Source: Prevotella nigrescens | Lineage (GTDB): Bacteria > Bacteroidota > Bacteroidia > Bacteroidales > Bacteroidaceae | DNA: 64,000 nt | NCBI RefSeq assembly: GCF_031191185.1 | Contig: NZ_CP133465.1 | Span: 554,001 to 618,000, forward strand | Direction of reading: 5' to 3' | Part shown: one piece after another, positions 37,813-46,512 of the stretch | How positions within the stretch are numbered: the stretch's first letter is position 1 | How the letters are laid out: every line of letters begins with the position of its first letter | Position numbers and translations under genes: made by a program | The notes under the pieces: generated by a model | Databases searched by the model: none | What the model saw: only the letters and a program-made list of their open reading frames with translations | What the model was told of the DNA's origin: nothing

Positions 37813-39411
37813 TTACGTTTTCTTGTTTCTTTTTTTTGTTCTTGAAAGTGCTGTTCTTATAGCACCCTCACTAATTCCTAATATTTTAGCTATCATAGCT
37901 TTAGAGTGCCCTAAATGCTGTAGAATGAAAATGAACTCATTTTTATAAGTAAGACTATTGTATTCTTCTTCGAGTTCATTGAGATAATTGGCATCAATAA
38001 TTTTATAATATTCTATAAAGGCTTGAAAATCATATTTTTTCCAGGTAACAGTTGTCTTTCCGTTTAAAATACTGTCATAACATTGATGCCCAACTGCAAG
38101 GAAACCATTATGCCGTTCTTCAATTTTGGTTACTTCTTGTTCCAGTCTTTCTATCTTAAGTTTCTGTTTATCACGTGAAAATTCTGTATTGGCGAGAGAT
38201 TGTTTTGCTTCAACAATCTGTTTATTTAAAGTAGCAATCTTTAATCTGTCATCTGCAAGAATAGATCTCATTTTCTGTACTCTATATCTTAAATAAATAA
38301 GCAAGATAGCTACACTTAAGATGAGTGCTATGATTGCTAATAGAATATAAGCATATACACGTTGTTGCCTTTGTTCTCTCAATTGTTGTTCAAAGTTGTT
38401 CTGCGCAGTTTCCAAGTCTTTTCTATTATCGGCTTCGGACATACTATCTTCCAAGTGCAATAACTGCATAGATAGTTGATTTGCTGATTTATAATCTTTA
38501 TCTTGTAATTTCATATCACGCTTACCCTCTATGAGTGCATAGCAATGTTTCCCATTACATTGTTTCTCCGCCTTGTCAAGAAGCAGATAGGCTTCTTCTT
38601 TCTTCCCTTGATTATATCTGCGGGCAGCCATATATAAATAAGGTGTTATATTGCTCTGATTGCTCATAGCTTTGTGCATAAGCTGTTCCATCAATTCTGG
38701 ATTTCGCAATTGATAATATTGACCAAGAATGTCTAAGATATCCATTTGTCCTTTCTCGCTCATTTTAGGCAAAAGTTTTAAAAGGCGTTGTATAGTTAGC
38801 TGAGCCTCCTTCGTTTTCCCTAACCCATTAAAACTTAAGGTAAGCAAATAATACTCGTATCCTACCCAGTCAGGTTTATGTAGTTGATTGGCTATTCGTA
38901 ATGCCTTTTGTGCATATTGTATGGCTATTCCCAATGCTTCACTACACATATTTTGAAATGCAATACTTTCATAGATGTGATGCTGAGTAATGAGGTCATC
39001 TTTTGCAACAAGTTGTTCCGACCTTTTGTAAAAAATAATCCCTTTTTCTACTTGTCCTTTATCACACAATAGTTCTCCCTTCATGTAATAGCAGCGAGCC
39101 AAAAGGGCATCATTACCATTTTGCTCTAAATAAGAAATGCTTTTGTCCAAGTCTGTTTCATTCTTTATAGGTTGAGACAGCCTCCATGTTGTCAGAATAG
39201 AAAGCAAATTGTATTTAGCAAGTTCACTTTCACTCATATCTTTTTCGCTTATTTGGCGCAAGGTAAACTCTGCCTCGTTTAAGTTATCAGCAGCCAGAAG
39301 AGTATCAACAGTAGACAATTTCTTCTCTATGGAATAGTTTTTACACCCTAAAAGAATGAAAGAACTCCATAATATAAGGCAGAGATATCGATCTTTGTTT
39401 ATCTTATTCAT
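37813..39411 (-). CDS. Membrane TPR protein with C-terminal helix-turn-helix (regulator)
   Basis: 532 residues from the ATG at 39411, chosen because it gives a lipoprotein-type signal ('CLILWSSFILLGCKN') at the N terminus. The first ~370 residues are helical TPR-like repeats ('LARCYYMKGELLCDKGQVEKG', shown in part). A membrane helix follows ('YAYILLAIIALILSVAILLI'), then a coiled coil (about 405-455), and a C-terminal helix-turn-helix ('LGHSKAMIAKILGISEGAI') with 'RTALSRTKKR'. This architecture is common in Bacteroidota for regulators that sense from the periplasm. It is divergent from the DUF3244-like gene, so it probably controls the peptide-export region; that is inference. Confidence 0.75.
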   Translation of the reverse strand: MNKINKDRYLCLILWSSFILLGCKNYSIEKKLSTVDTLLAADNLNEAEFTLRQISEKDMSESELAKYNLLSILTTWRLSQPIKNETDLDKSISYLEQNGNDALLARCYYMKGELLCDKGQVEKGIIFYKRSEQLVAKDDLITQHHIYESIAFQNMCSEALGIAIQYAQKALRIANQLHKPDWVGYEYYLLTLSFNGLGKTKEAQLTIQRLLKLLPKMSEKGQMDILDILGQYYQLRNPELMEQLMHKAMSNQSNITPYLYMAARRYNQGKKEEAYLLLDKAEKQCNGKHCYALIEGKRDMKLQDKDYKSANQLSMQLLHLEDSMSEADNRKDLETAQNNFEQQLREQRQQRVYAYILLAIIALILSVAILLIYLRYRVQKMRSILADDRLKIATLNKQIVEAKQSLANTEFSRDKQKLKIERLEQEVTKIEERHNGFLAVGHQCYDSILNGKTTVTWKKYDFQAFIEYYKIIDANYLNELEEEYNSLTYKNEFIFILQHLGHSKAMIAKILGISEGAIRTALSRTKKRNKKT

Positions 39412-39563
39412 ACCTGCAAAAATAAGAAAAATAGGCACATCATCAAAGCCTTTGTTACATTTTAAGGGTAAAATCACGAACTAAAAACAGATAAATATTT
39501 ATTAATAAGATAGTTATCTGTTTTTGGAATGTAACACCTCTAAAAAACTTTTTCTCAAAATAT

Positions 39564-39594
39564 TTGATATTGTTTATAGGAACTCCTACTTTTG
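39564..39594 (+). promoter_or_regulatory. Promoter of the DUF3244-like gene
   Basis: TTG at 39564-39566, 20 bp, TACTTTTG at 39587-39594, ending 26 bp before the ATG at 39621. A textbook Bacteroidota promoter. Confidence 0.8.
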
Positions 39595-39620
39595 CAAACA
39601 GAAAAATTAATTCTGATAGT

Positions 39621-40022
39621 ATGGAGAGACAATTAAAACGTAAAGAATTAAAATGTATCCTTATGTTGATATGGATTATGTTGATTGGGAGTGTATTTAA
39701 CATGAATGCTTCGACTTTCAATGTTGATGGAGATGTTGTAATTATACATACAGATAAACCGAAGTCATCAACAACAACTTCTAATTCTAAACCACGACAT
39801 GCCCCGATGCATAGAAAAACTAAAATGGTTCGATTAGAATTTTTGCAAGACATGAACGATGTAATTATTCTGTTAAAAGAGTCTGGGCAGATAACGGAAA
39901 CATATAATATAGGAAAAATTTTGTCTGGTAATGAAATTCCTATTAGTATATCGGCTAATTCTGGCGAAATTTGTATAGAGATCTATTCAGAAGGAGAAAT
40001 CATTAAGTTCTTTTTATTCTAA
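39621..40022 (+). CDS. Small exported DUF3244-like protein
   Basis: 133 residues from the ATG at 39621, which follows the promoter directly. The hydrophobic N terminus 'CILMLIWIMLIGSVFNMNAS' is a signal or anchor. The rest forms a small beta-sandwich ('GEICIEIYSEGEIIKFFLF' at the end), as in the DUF3244 family of Bacteroidota, usually found next to peptide-export or RiPP loci. Its function is not established. It is the first gene of the rightward series that continues with the peptide at 40141. Confidence 0.6.
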   Translation: MERQLKRKELKCILMLIWIMLIGSVFNMNASTFNVDGDVVIIHTDKPKSSTTTSNSKPRHAPMHRKTKMVRLEFLQDMNDVIILLKESGQITETYNIGKILSGNEIPISISANSGEICIEIYSEGEIIKFFLF

Positions 40023-40076
40023 TTAGTCAGCATTATAAAAATAAATCGAAATAAATATATAATCTAGATTATAAAG

Positions 40077-40117
40077 CAGACCAAACTGTTAAAAAGGAGC
40101 AATGCCGGAAGCTAAAA
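40077..40117 (+). promoter_or_regulatory. Conserved element upstream of precursor peptide 1
   Basis: CAGACCAAACTG-TTAAAAAGGAGC followed by GCCGGAAGCTAA. The same series of blocks occurs at 46103-46145 upstream of the second peptide. It starts 64 bp before the ATG, too far to be an RBS. It may be an operator, a promoter or an RNA leader structure. Confidence 0.6.
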
Positions 40118-40140
40118 GAAGGCAATAAAATCATTTTAAT

Positions 40141-40367
40141 ATGAATAATGAAATTTTTAAAGTTCTCCATAAAGGACAGAAATTATAGATGTAAATTCCT
40201 TGGAAATGCTAAAAGGTGGTATGGTTATGGCAGGCTGCCCTAATCTAACATCATGTGGTTGTTATAAAGCTGTAAATAGATCATGTGGTAATAGGAATGA
40301 GAGAAAACCCATTCCTGATCCCAATCCATCGAACGATTCTACTGGTACGACAATTTTAAAGCCTTAA
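40141..40367 (+). pseudogene. Double-glycine leader peptide (RiPP/bacteriocin precursor 1), leader frameshifted
   Basis: An ATG at 40141 reads MNNEIFKVLHK and then stops at 40186-40188. In the other frame the sequence continues TEIIDVNSLEMLKGG, a classic double-glycine leader ending, followed by a core of about 48 residues starting MVMAGCPNLTSCGCYKAV and 'NRSCGNRNERKPIPDPN', to the TAA at 40365-40367. The two halves join if one base is restored between about 40172 and 40188. The core has 4 Cys. Either a 1-nt deletion has killed the gene, or this is a sequencing error. Without the leader, translation could start only at 40200 (TTG) or 40206 (ATG). Confidence 0.65.
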
Positions 40368-40448
40368 AGCGTAGATAAAGTAATTTAACATCGTATAGTG
40401 AGCTTAATAACACAGAATTAAGCTTTAGAGGATAGAGAATAATTTTAA

Positions 40449-40553
40449 AGTATTAAGTTCACTACCTTAAATGAACAACACATATTAGAAGAGTGTCTTT
40501 TAGCCAATGTAGAGAAACCTATAGAGGCTATTCATAAAATAACAGCTATTTAA
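40449..40553 (+). other. Orphan open frame, possible remnant gene end
   Basis: About 34 codons without an ATG, reading '...TLNEQHILEECLLANVEKP' and 'IEAIHKITAI' to TAA 40551-40553, 5 bp before the next barrel gene. The composition looks coding but no family is recognised. It may be the tail of a deleted gene. Confidence 0.35.
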
Positions 40554-40558
40554 TTATT

Positions 40559-42862
40559 ATGAAAAGGTACATTTTATTTTTATCTGCAGCGTTAGTATGC
40601 TCTGTATACTCAAAGGGTCAAAGTATCAGTGGCAGGGTGATGGAGAACGACAGTACTTCAATCTCTTTTGCCACGGTGTCTCTACTTCAAGCGAACGATT
40701 CTACCTATATTTTAGGAGACATGAGCAACGAAGATGGAAGTTTTTCTTTCAATGCCTCTCCTGCGAACAAGCTGGTCAGAATATCCTATATAGGATATAA
40801 GACAATAGTGCTGCCTGCAAAGGAATGTATGACAGTATTGCTGGAACCTTCCGAACAGAGCATGAAGGAAGTAGTTGTAACGGCAACTCGCCCTACTTTC
40901 AAGTTAGATAAAGGAATGTTCGTCTCCAACATTCAGGGAACAGTATACAGCAAGCTTGGCAAAGCTATAGACGTGTTGCAGCAACTGCCAATGATGGGCA
41001 GCAATGGTGTAAGTGTGCTGGGAAGAGGAACCCCACTCGTTTATATCAACAATAAGCTAATGCGTAGTTGGAACGAACTGGAACGTATCCCGAGCAACAT
41101 GATTAAGGAGATTAAGATTGACATGAATCCTGGTTCCAAATATAGTTCCAACGTGCGCGCAGTGCTTTTCATTACAACCTTAAAGCCTGTTGGCGAGGGA
41201 TTGGGAGGAACTTTAACAATGAAAGAAAGTGTATCAAGCTGCTGGGAAACAGATGGCTGGCTCGACCTTAATTACCGCACGAAAGGATTGGACGTCTTTC
41301 TGAGTTCCTCGTTTGGCACTTTTGCAAATTCGCATTACAAGCGTCAGGATACCTATGACTTTCAGCATGCGGGTAAAAACATTAATGCCAGGTATGTAGG
41401 CGATGGATACAACTCTTCGAAGAGTGGCTTTGTAAGCATTGGTTTCAACAACCAGTTCACCAACAATCAATCGCTCGGTGCCACCTATACCTTCAACAGG
41501 TTGTTTGCAAGTAATTCCAACCAGAATTTCCATAATTATATGCAAAAGGACAATGTCCTCACGGAATTTGGAACAAGCGCCCATCAGTTTTTACAAAATG
41601 GAAACCATAATGTAAGCCTCTACTATGAAAATAAATTCAGCAATAGGCTGACGCTCAATATAGATGGTACCTATGCGCACAATAACAGCAATGGGAAGCA
41701 AACAGTTGTAGACGTGCAAAACAGTCACAGCTCTACACTTGTTCCCGTTACAGAAACCAATTCGGATATGGCGGCTCTGAAAACTGTTTTTACATCGTCT
41801 GTTGGCAATGCTAAATTGGAGTATGGCTTTGAAACTACTTATACACACTTCCATCAAAAGTATAATGTGGAGAACAACAACTATACAGGTGTACTGACTG
41901 CAAACGACAATAGTTCGGAACAAAAGGCAGCCAATGTTTTCGCCAATTACAGCAGGAGCTTTGGAAAACTCTACACCCAGTTAGGGGTAAAGTATGAATA
42001 TGCCGATTATGATTACTTTGACAATGGAAAATTGCTAAGCTCAAGCAGCCGCACCTATCATCGCATTTTGCCTTCTGTCTATTTTTCTTATCCCATAAAC
42101 AGACTGTCGTTAATGCTAAGCTACAATATATATGCCCAATGTCCCTCTTACAGTCAATTGGACGAGGGAATGCAATATATCAGCGATTTTCGTTACAATA
42201 AAGGAAATTCATTGCTGCGTCCCACTTACGAACACGAAATATCATTTAATGCATCGTATGGAGATTTCCAATTCATCACCAATTATTCCTACCAGAAAGA
42301 TGCCATCATCACATGGTTCGAGGTAATGCAACAAATTCCAGCCATATTATCTTCAGACGTCAATCATTCTTATTCGTCTCTATACGCCAGCCTTTCGTAT
42401 GCTCCTACATTATTCAGAATATGGAAACCATCGTGGAACATTTGGGGCAACAGACAATGGCTTACCTACGATGGGTTACGCTATAATCGTCCACAGATTG
42501 GTTTGCAATGGAAAAACCTTTTCATACTTCCAAAGAACTGGTTTATTGTGCTAAATACAAATGGAAATCGTAGGGGAAATGTAGATACCTATATGGCACA
42601 GCCAACTATCAGAATGGATTTCGCTATACAGAAGAATATGAAAAATTGGTGGATAAAGCTAAGTGCCTTGAACATATTCAATGCTAAGGAGAAAGGATAC
42701 TCTCGGTACGCAAAGATATATACATCGCACTATGTGGATAATCGCCAACCTACCATTTGTTTGACAGTATCCTATTCATTCAATCCTGCCAAATCGAAAT
42801 ATAAAGGACAGACAGCTGGACAAAGCGAACTAAACCGCTTGTCATCAGGTCCTCGTTATTAA
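40559..42862 (+). CDS. Outer-membrane beta-barrel protein (copy 2)
   Basis: 767 residues with signal peptide (MKRYILFLSAALVCSVYSKG), a carboxypeptidase-regulatory-like domain ('GRVMENDSTSISFATVSLL'), a plug-like region ('KAIDVLQQLPMMGSNGVSVL') and a C-terminal barrel rich in Tyr/Asn strands. Same class as the genes at 34532, 42963 and 46509, but diverged (clearly not a recent duplicate). It follows the broken precursor peptide at 40141, so the pair may be a former export unit. Confidence 0.8.
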   Translation: MKRYILFLSAALVCSVYSKGQSISGRVMENDSTSISFATVSLLQANDSTYILGDMSNEDGSFSFNASPANKLVRISYIGYKTIVLPAKECMTVLLEPSEQSMKEVVVTATRPTFKLDKGMFVSNIQGTVYSKLGKAIDVLQQLPMMGSNGVSVLGRGTPLVYINNKLMRSWNELERIPSNMIKEIKIDMNPGSKYSSNVRAVLFITTLKPVGEGLGGTLTMKESVSSCWETDGWLDLNYRTKGLDVFLSSSFGTFANSHYKRQDTYDFQHAGKNINARYVGDGYNSSKSGFVSIGFNNQFTNNQSLGATYTFNRLFASNSNQNFHNYMQKDNVLTEFGTSAHQFLQNGNHNVSLYYENKFSNRLTLNIDGTYAHNNSNGKQTVVDVQNSHSSTLVPVTETNSDMAALKTVFTSSVGNAKLEYGFETTYTHFHQKYNVENNNYTGVLTANDNSSEQKAANVFANYSRSFGKLYTQLGVKYEYADYDYFDNGKLLSSSSRTYHRILPSVYFSYPINRLSLMLSYNIYAQCPSYSQLDEGMQYISDFRYNKGNSLLRPTYEHEISFNASYGDFQFITNYSYQKDAIITWFEVMQQIPAILSSDVNHSYSSLYASLSYAPTLFRIWKPSWNIWGNRQWLTYDGLRYNRPQIGLQWKNLFILPKNWFIVLNTNGNRRGNVDTYMAQPTIRMDFAIQKNMKNWWIKLSALNIFNAKEKGYSRYAKIYTSHYVDNRQPTICLTVSYSFNPAKSKYKGQTAGQSELNRLSSGPRY

Positions 42863-42966
42863 AAGTAAGAATAAGAAATGATATTCCTTATGAGGTATGT
42901 CAGTATGACGATCAAGGCATGCAAGCTTTTCTCGAAGAATTTACATTAAATAATACAAGGCTATGA
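42862..42966 (+). other. Orphan open frame ending at the next start codon
   Basis: A frame reading '...NDIPYEVCQYDDQGMQAF' and 'LEEFTLNNTRL' stops at TGA 42964-42966, overlapping the ATG of the next barrel gene (ATGA coupling). There is no start codon. It may be the C-terminal tail of a lost gene, with the coupling preserved. Confidence 0.35.
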
Positions 42967-45224
42967 ATAGAATAATCTTTCTTTTAGTACTAAGCTTTTC
43001 ATCACTTCAACTCATTGCGCAAAATATCAAAGGACAAGTGATTGATGAACAGCAACAGCCTTTACTTTGTGCAAATGTATTATTGCTCACTGTAAAAGAT
43101 TCAACATTGATAAAGGGGACTGTTACTAATGAACAAGGGCATTTTGAGCTGGCAGCCCCTGACGTTCCCTATATTATTAAAATATCCTTTATTGGTTATG
43201 AACCTTGCTATTTAAACAATAGGCAAGGAAACATTGGAGCTATACAGCTAAAGACTAATTCTACAGACCTTAATGCGGTTGTTGTAAAGGGAAGACGCCC
43301 GACTGTTAAGGTAGGCTTGAACAAAATAGAGGTAAATGTGTCAAATTCCTATTTAAAATATATGGGAAAGGCTACTACTGTTCTTGGGAAAATACCGGGG
43401 TTGACAAAAGATTTGCAATTGCTTGAAGGAGGAAGTCCAACATTTGTTCTTAATGGCAGACCCGTCGATGTCAAAGAGCTCTCAACAATACCATCTTCTG
43501 AAATTAAGAAAATTATAGTTGATTCAAATCCGAATGTAGAATATAGTGCAACATGTAAAGGTGTTGTATATATAACAACTATCAAGGCATTAGAGAATAC
43601 CTTATCTACAGAAATATCCAATGGCTCATTGTTTGCACGGCATTATATGGATGTTGCAGATTTCACATTAAATGAAAAATTTAAAAATATGAGTAATTTA
43701 CTTTCCATAGGTTTCTCATACCTGAATACAACTCAGATAGACAACACTACTGAGAGCGTGTTTTTACCAACAAGTATCATTTATAGCACCAAAGAACGCC
43801 ACACGCATGGGCAAGGGCGTGCTCTAACCTGGTTCTATGCAATGAATTGGGCACTTTCCAGCAAACAGTCGTGGGGGCTTCAGTATTCTGGCAATATAGG
43901 AAATACTCATACAACAGAACCTACATTACAAAAAATGAATGCACAATCCATGGATTACACTCAAGGTAAACGTGGAGTATCATATATCCACAACATAGGA
44001 ATAAACTATAAATATTCATTTAATAAAATGAGTTCTCTTAGGTTTATTGCAGACTACGCTCATTACAAATCAGAGAATACAGGATTTGCCAATGCGATTC
44101 CTGAGGTAAAGACAAGTAGCTCAGGAATGTACAATATAGCAGGTGCTAAACTAACATACAGCACAAAAGCAAAATGGGGAAATTTCAGTACAGGCGCATT
44201 TACGTCTACTATGAGGAATAATGGAGGGTATTCATACAACAAGGAAGAAGAAAGTTATAAGACACGGGAGACCCTGTATGGTGCTTTTACTTCATACTCC
44301 AAACGTATAAAAAAGTTTCTTGTCCAGGTGGGGTTGCGAGTAGAAGCTGACAAGCGAAGGTTAGAATCACGCGAGAAAGGTATGTTTGTAGATTCTACAG
44401 AATGGAAAGTGTTCCCCAATTTAGTCGTAAATAGAGAATTGACAAAAAAATCATCTATTGGCTTGTCAATTGGTCAAAATATAGGAAGACCTTCATATGG
44501 TAATTTAAATCCATCTATAGACTATTACGATGCCATTTCGTATAAAGTAGGCAACCCACAATTACGACCTTGCATCTCCAACAACATTAAACTAAGTTAC
44601 AATGCTGGCAACTTAATGACATCTGTAGCTTATAACTATAGTAGAAATACAATCATAGAGTTGCCTTCTTGGAAAGACAAAGGTATCGATAATAAAAATA
44701 TTGAATGGCGACCTGTGAATTTTGTCAAATCATCATCTATAGTTGCTACTGCTATTTATTCTTATGGCTTTGGACCAATACAGGGAGATATTAGCTTTTA
44801 TTACTCTAAACCTTTTATGAAAGCTACTTTTTTAGATGAGGAGCGAACATGGAACAAACCCAGCTACAATGTGAATTTGTCAGCCCAATGCCCAATAAGC
44901 AAGACTTCGATTTTAGCTTTCGACGGTTCTTTTGACAGTGCATATTCTGGAATGGTAACCAACCATCGTAGTTCCTGGACATTAAATCTTACCTATATGC
45001 AACAATTGTGGAAGGAAAGGCTGACACTGCTTGTTGTCGCAAATGATATTTTTCATACAGATAGAAGTAATACTTGGGATATGGAATATAATAATATTCG
45101 CACAACGATGGATAGTAATTTCGACACTCAATATCTGATGGTTAAACTAAATTACAACTTTGGGAAATTAAAATTGGATAAAACAAAGAAGTCGGCATCT
45201 AAAGATATTATAGACAGGTTATGA
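42963..45224 (+). CDS. Outer-membrane beta-barrel protein (copy 3)
   Basis: 753 residues; signal peptide MNRIIFLLVLSFSSLQLIAQ; regulatory-like domain ('GQVIDEQQQPLLCANVLLL'); plug-like region ('KATTVLGKIPGLTKDLQLL', 'IIVDSNPNVEYSATCKG'); barrel to the C terminus. It starts within the ATGA overlap of the orphan frame at 42862 and is followed 14 bp later by a truncated C39 transporter. The three barrels upstream of C39 genes suggest paralogous modules with different cargo. Confidence 0.8.
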   Translation: MNRIIFLLVLSFSSLQLIAQNIKGQVIDEQQQPLLCANVLLLTVKDSTLIKGTVTNEQGHFELAAPDVPYIIKISFIGYEPCYLNNRQGNIGAIQLKTNSTDLNAVVVKGRRPTVKVGLNKIEVNVSNSYLKYMGKATTVLGKIPGLTKDLQLLEGGSPTFVLNGRPVDVKELSTIPSSEIKKIIVDSNPNVEYSATCKGVVYITTIKALENTLSTEISNGSLFARHYMDVADFTLNEKFKNMSNLLSIGFSYLNTTQIDNTTESVFLPTSIIYSTKERHTHGQGRALTWFYAMNWALSSKQSWGLQYSGNIGNTHTTEPTLQKMNAQSMDYTQGKRGVSYIHNIGINYKYSFNKMSSLRFIADYAHYKSENTGFANAIPEVKTSSSGMYNIAGAKLTYSTKAKWGNFSTGAFTSTMRNNGGYSYNKEEESYKTRETLYGAFTSYSKRIKKFLVQVGLRVEADKRRLESREKGMFVDSTEWKVFPNLVVNRELTKKSSIGLSIGQNIGRPSYGNLNPSIDYYDAISYKVGNPQLRPCISNNIKLSYNAGNLMTSVAYNYSRNTIIELPSWKDKGIDNKNIEWRPVNFVKSSSIVATAIYSYGFGPIQGDISFYYSKPFMKATFLDEERTWNKPSYNVNLSAQCPISKTSILAFDGSFDSAYSGMVTNHRSSWTLNLTYMQQLWKERLTLLVVANDIFHTDRSNTWDMEYNNIRTTMDSNFDTQYLMVKLNYNFGKLKLDKTKKSASKDIIDRL

Positions 45225-45238
45225 TTATAAAATAAAAA

Positions 45239-45390
45239 ATGAGAAAAAAATTTTCTTTGATTTTACAACGTGACTCTATGCAATGCGGGGCATCATGCTT
45301 GGCAATGATTTGCTCTTACTTTGAAAAGAATGAATGTATAGAGTATCTGTCGGAACAATGCTTTGCGACCACAGAAGGAGTTTCGCTACC
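45239..45390 (+). pseudogene. C39-peptidase ABC transporter, N-terminal fragment
   Basis: The first ~50 residues are C39-like: 'LQRDSMQCGASCLAMICSY' (catalytic Cys) and 'CIEYLSEQCFATTEGVSL', the latter matching the intact gene at 48668. At about 45390 the homology ends abruptly and continues into an unrelated helix-turn-helix fragment. An open frame runs on to 45658 but in the wrong frame of that fragment, so it is meaningless downstream of the junction. His and Asp of the peptidase and all other domains are missing. Confidence 0.75.
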
Positions 45391-45549
45391 CTACTGGGCA
45401 AGGAGGTGTGTGAGCGGCTGCATATCAGCCCCCACACCTTGCAGGACTATCGGGACAAAAGGATTATTCCCTATAAGCAGTTCGCAGGGAAGATACTTTA
45501 TAAGGCTTCAGATTTGGAGAGGCTACTGGAAGAGAGTTATAGCGCATAG
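45391..45549 (+). pseudogene. Fragment of a helix-turn-helix (excisionase-like) gene
   Basis: In the second frame the sequence 'LLGKEVCERLHISPHTLQDY' and then 'RDKRIIPYKQFAGKILYKAS', 'DLERLLEESYSA' to the stop at 45547-45549. This is the C-terminal part of the small MerR/excisionase-like DNA-binding proteins common on Bacteroidota mobile elements. It lacks its own start. It marks a recombination junction with a mobile element inside the transporter gene. Confidence 0.65.
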
Positions 45550-46102
45550 ACAGGAGAAAACTCTTTTATCATATTGGAATTGCCTCCACCATATACTTTA
45601 TACAAAATACATGGTAGAGGCCTTTTATTTTCATATTTTTGCTATGTATGAAACGTAGAAAACCATGCGAAAATTTGTGAAGAAGTACCAACCGTCCAAG
45701 AAATCGTAAGAAAAATTCCGCACAGAAGAGACACAATGGTACACACGTCAAAACACACAAAAGCACAGCCATGAATACGCCCAAAGAACAATTAGTGTGC
45801 ATTTTACGGCAGTTTAATTGTTAATTTTTCGACTTTCATTGAAATTTCCGGACAAATTTCTTGCAATCTAAAGAAAAAAAGACTTTTTTTGCAAAAACAA
45901 CAATAAAATATGCTTATGAAAGTAGTACTGTTCTTACCCCATATATCACCTCCAACATATTGATTAGAGTTCGAGTATGTAACGGAGGGTAAAGCGAAGC
46001 CTAAAAATCCATGCTTCAAACCATGCTTTTTGATTCCAATAGAGATATTAACCCTACAAGTGTGAGATAATATTTAGATAGTAAAGTCGACAATATTATA
46101 TC
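45550..46102. other. Intergenic region, no gene seen
   Basis: About 550 bp after the recombination junction. A long-range inverted repeat (CCTC-C-ACCATAT at 45583 with ATGGTAGAGG near 45620) could act as a terminator. The rest has no coding character and may be mobile-element residue. Confidence 0.5.
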
Positions 46103-46145
46103 CAGACCATACTGGTAAACAGGAGCGGTAGCCGAAAAGCTAATA
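46103..46145 (+). promoter_or_regulatory. Conserved element upstream of precursor peptide 2
   Basis: CAGACCATACTGGTAAACAG followed by GAGC, then TAGCCGAAAAGCTAA. Block-by-block match to 40077-40117, with single-base changes. It starts 73 bp before the ATG at 46176. Confidence 0.6.
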
Positions 46146-46175
46146 GTAACGAGTAGGCATATTTATATAGTCCTT

Positions 46176-46376
46176 ATGAAAGATTTAATTAAAAAGAGTT
46201 TTTTAGAGGAGTCTGAAGTTCTCTTAAAATCAGAAATGGTAACATTGACAGGTGGCGATAACTTATCCGACAAAACTGCAGATCATCCTGTAGTTCCTGG
46301 AATGTGTCCAACTACATGTTCAAACGGCTGCAGTACAAGCTGTAGCTCTGGTTGTTCAAAAACAAGAACAAGTTAA
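46176..46376 (+). CDS. Double-glycine leader, CXXX-repeat peptide (RiPP precursor 2)
   Basis: 66 residues. Leader of 27 residues ending 'KSEMVTLTGG' (double-glycine cleavage site for a C39 peptidase). The 39-residue core has Cys spaced exactly every fourth residue: CPTTCSNGCSTSCSSGC, then SKTRTS. This pattern is that of the 'CXXX repeat' target peptides, known to be paired with radical-SAM maturases in Bacteroidota. A remnant of such an enzyme seems to follow (46378-46512), and an intact C39 ABC transporter lies 2.3 kb downstream. The mature product is unknown. An intact start and leader suggest it may still be made. Confidence 0.75.
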   Translation: MKDLIKKSFLEESEVLLKSEMVTLTGGDNLSDKTADHPVVPGMCPTTCSNGCSTSCSSGCSKTRTS

Positions 46377-46377
46377 T

Positions 46378-46512
46378 GAAAGTCCATGTAAGACCTGTAA
46401 AGACTATGAAGCTTGTAGAATTCCTAAACAAGTATGTTATAGAGATATTGTAAGAAAATATGGCACAAAACATTGGGATTATCCTGACGTAAATTGTCCA
46501 AAGTTCCTATGA
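46378..46512 (+). pseudogene. Possible C-terminal remnant of a radical-SAM/SPASM maturase
   Basis: An open frame with no start codon reads 'NESPCKTCKDYEACRIPKQV', then 'CYRDIVRKYGTKHWDYPDVN', 'CPKFL' and stops at TGA 46510-46512, overlapping the next ATG (ATGA). The C-x2-C-x5-C-x6-C spacing resembles the SPASM iron-sulfur region that ends peptide maturases, and 'KYGTKHWDYPD..CP' looks like a C-terminal tail. The frame can be followed upstream to a stop at 46291. A deletion that joined the precursor gene to the end of the maturase gene would explain it. No SAM-binding CxxxCxxC motif is present. Confidence 0.45.

Noticed and set aside
45569-46019. Minus-strand frames between the broken transporter and the CXXX peptide
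   Set aside because: Cys/Phe/Leu-rich products with no start context; they look like noise on the opposite strand of mobile-element residue.
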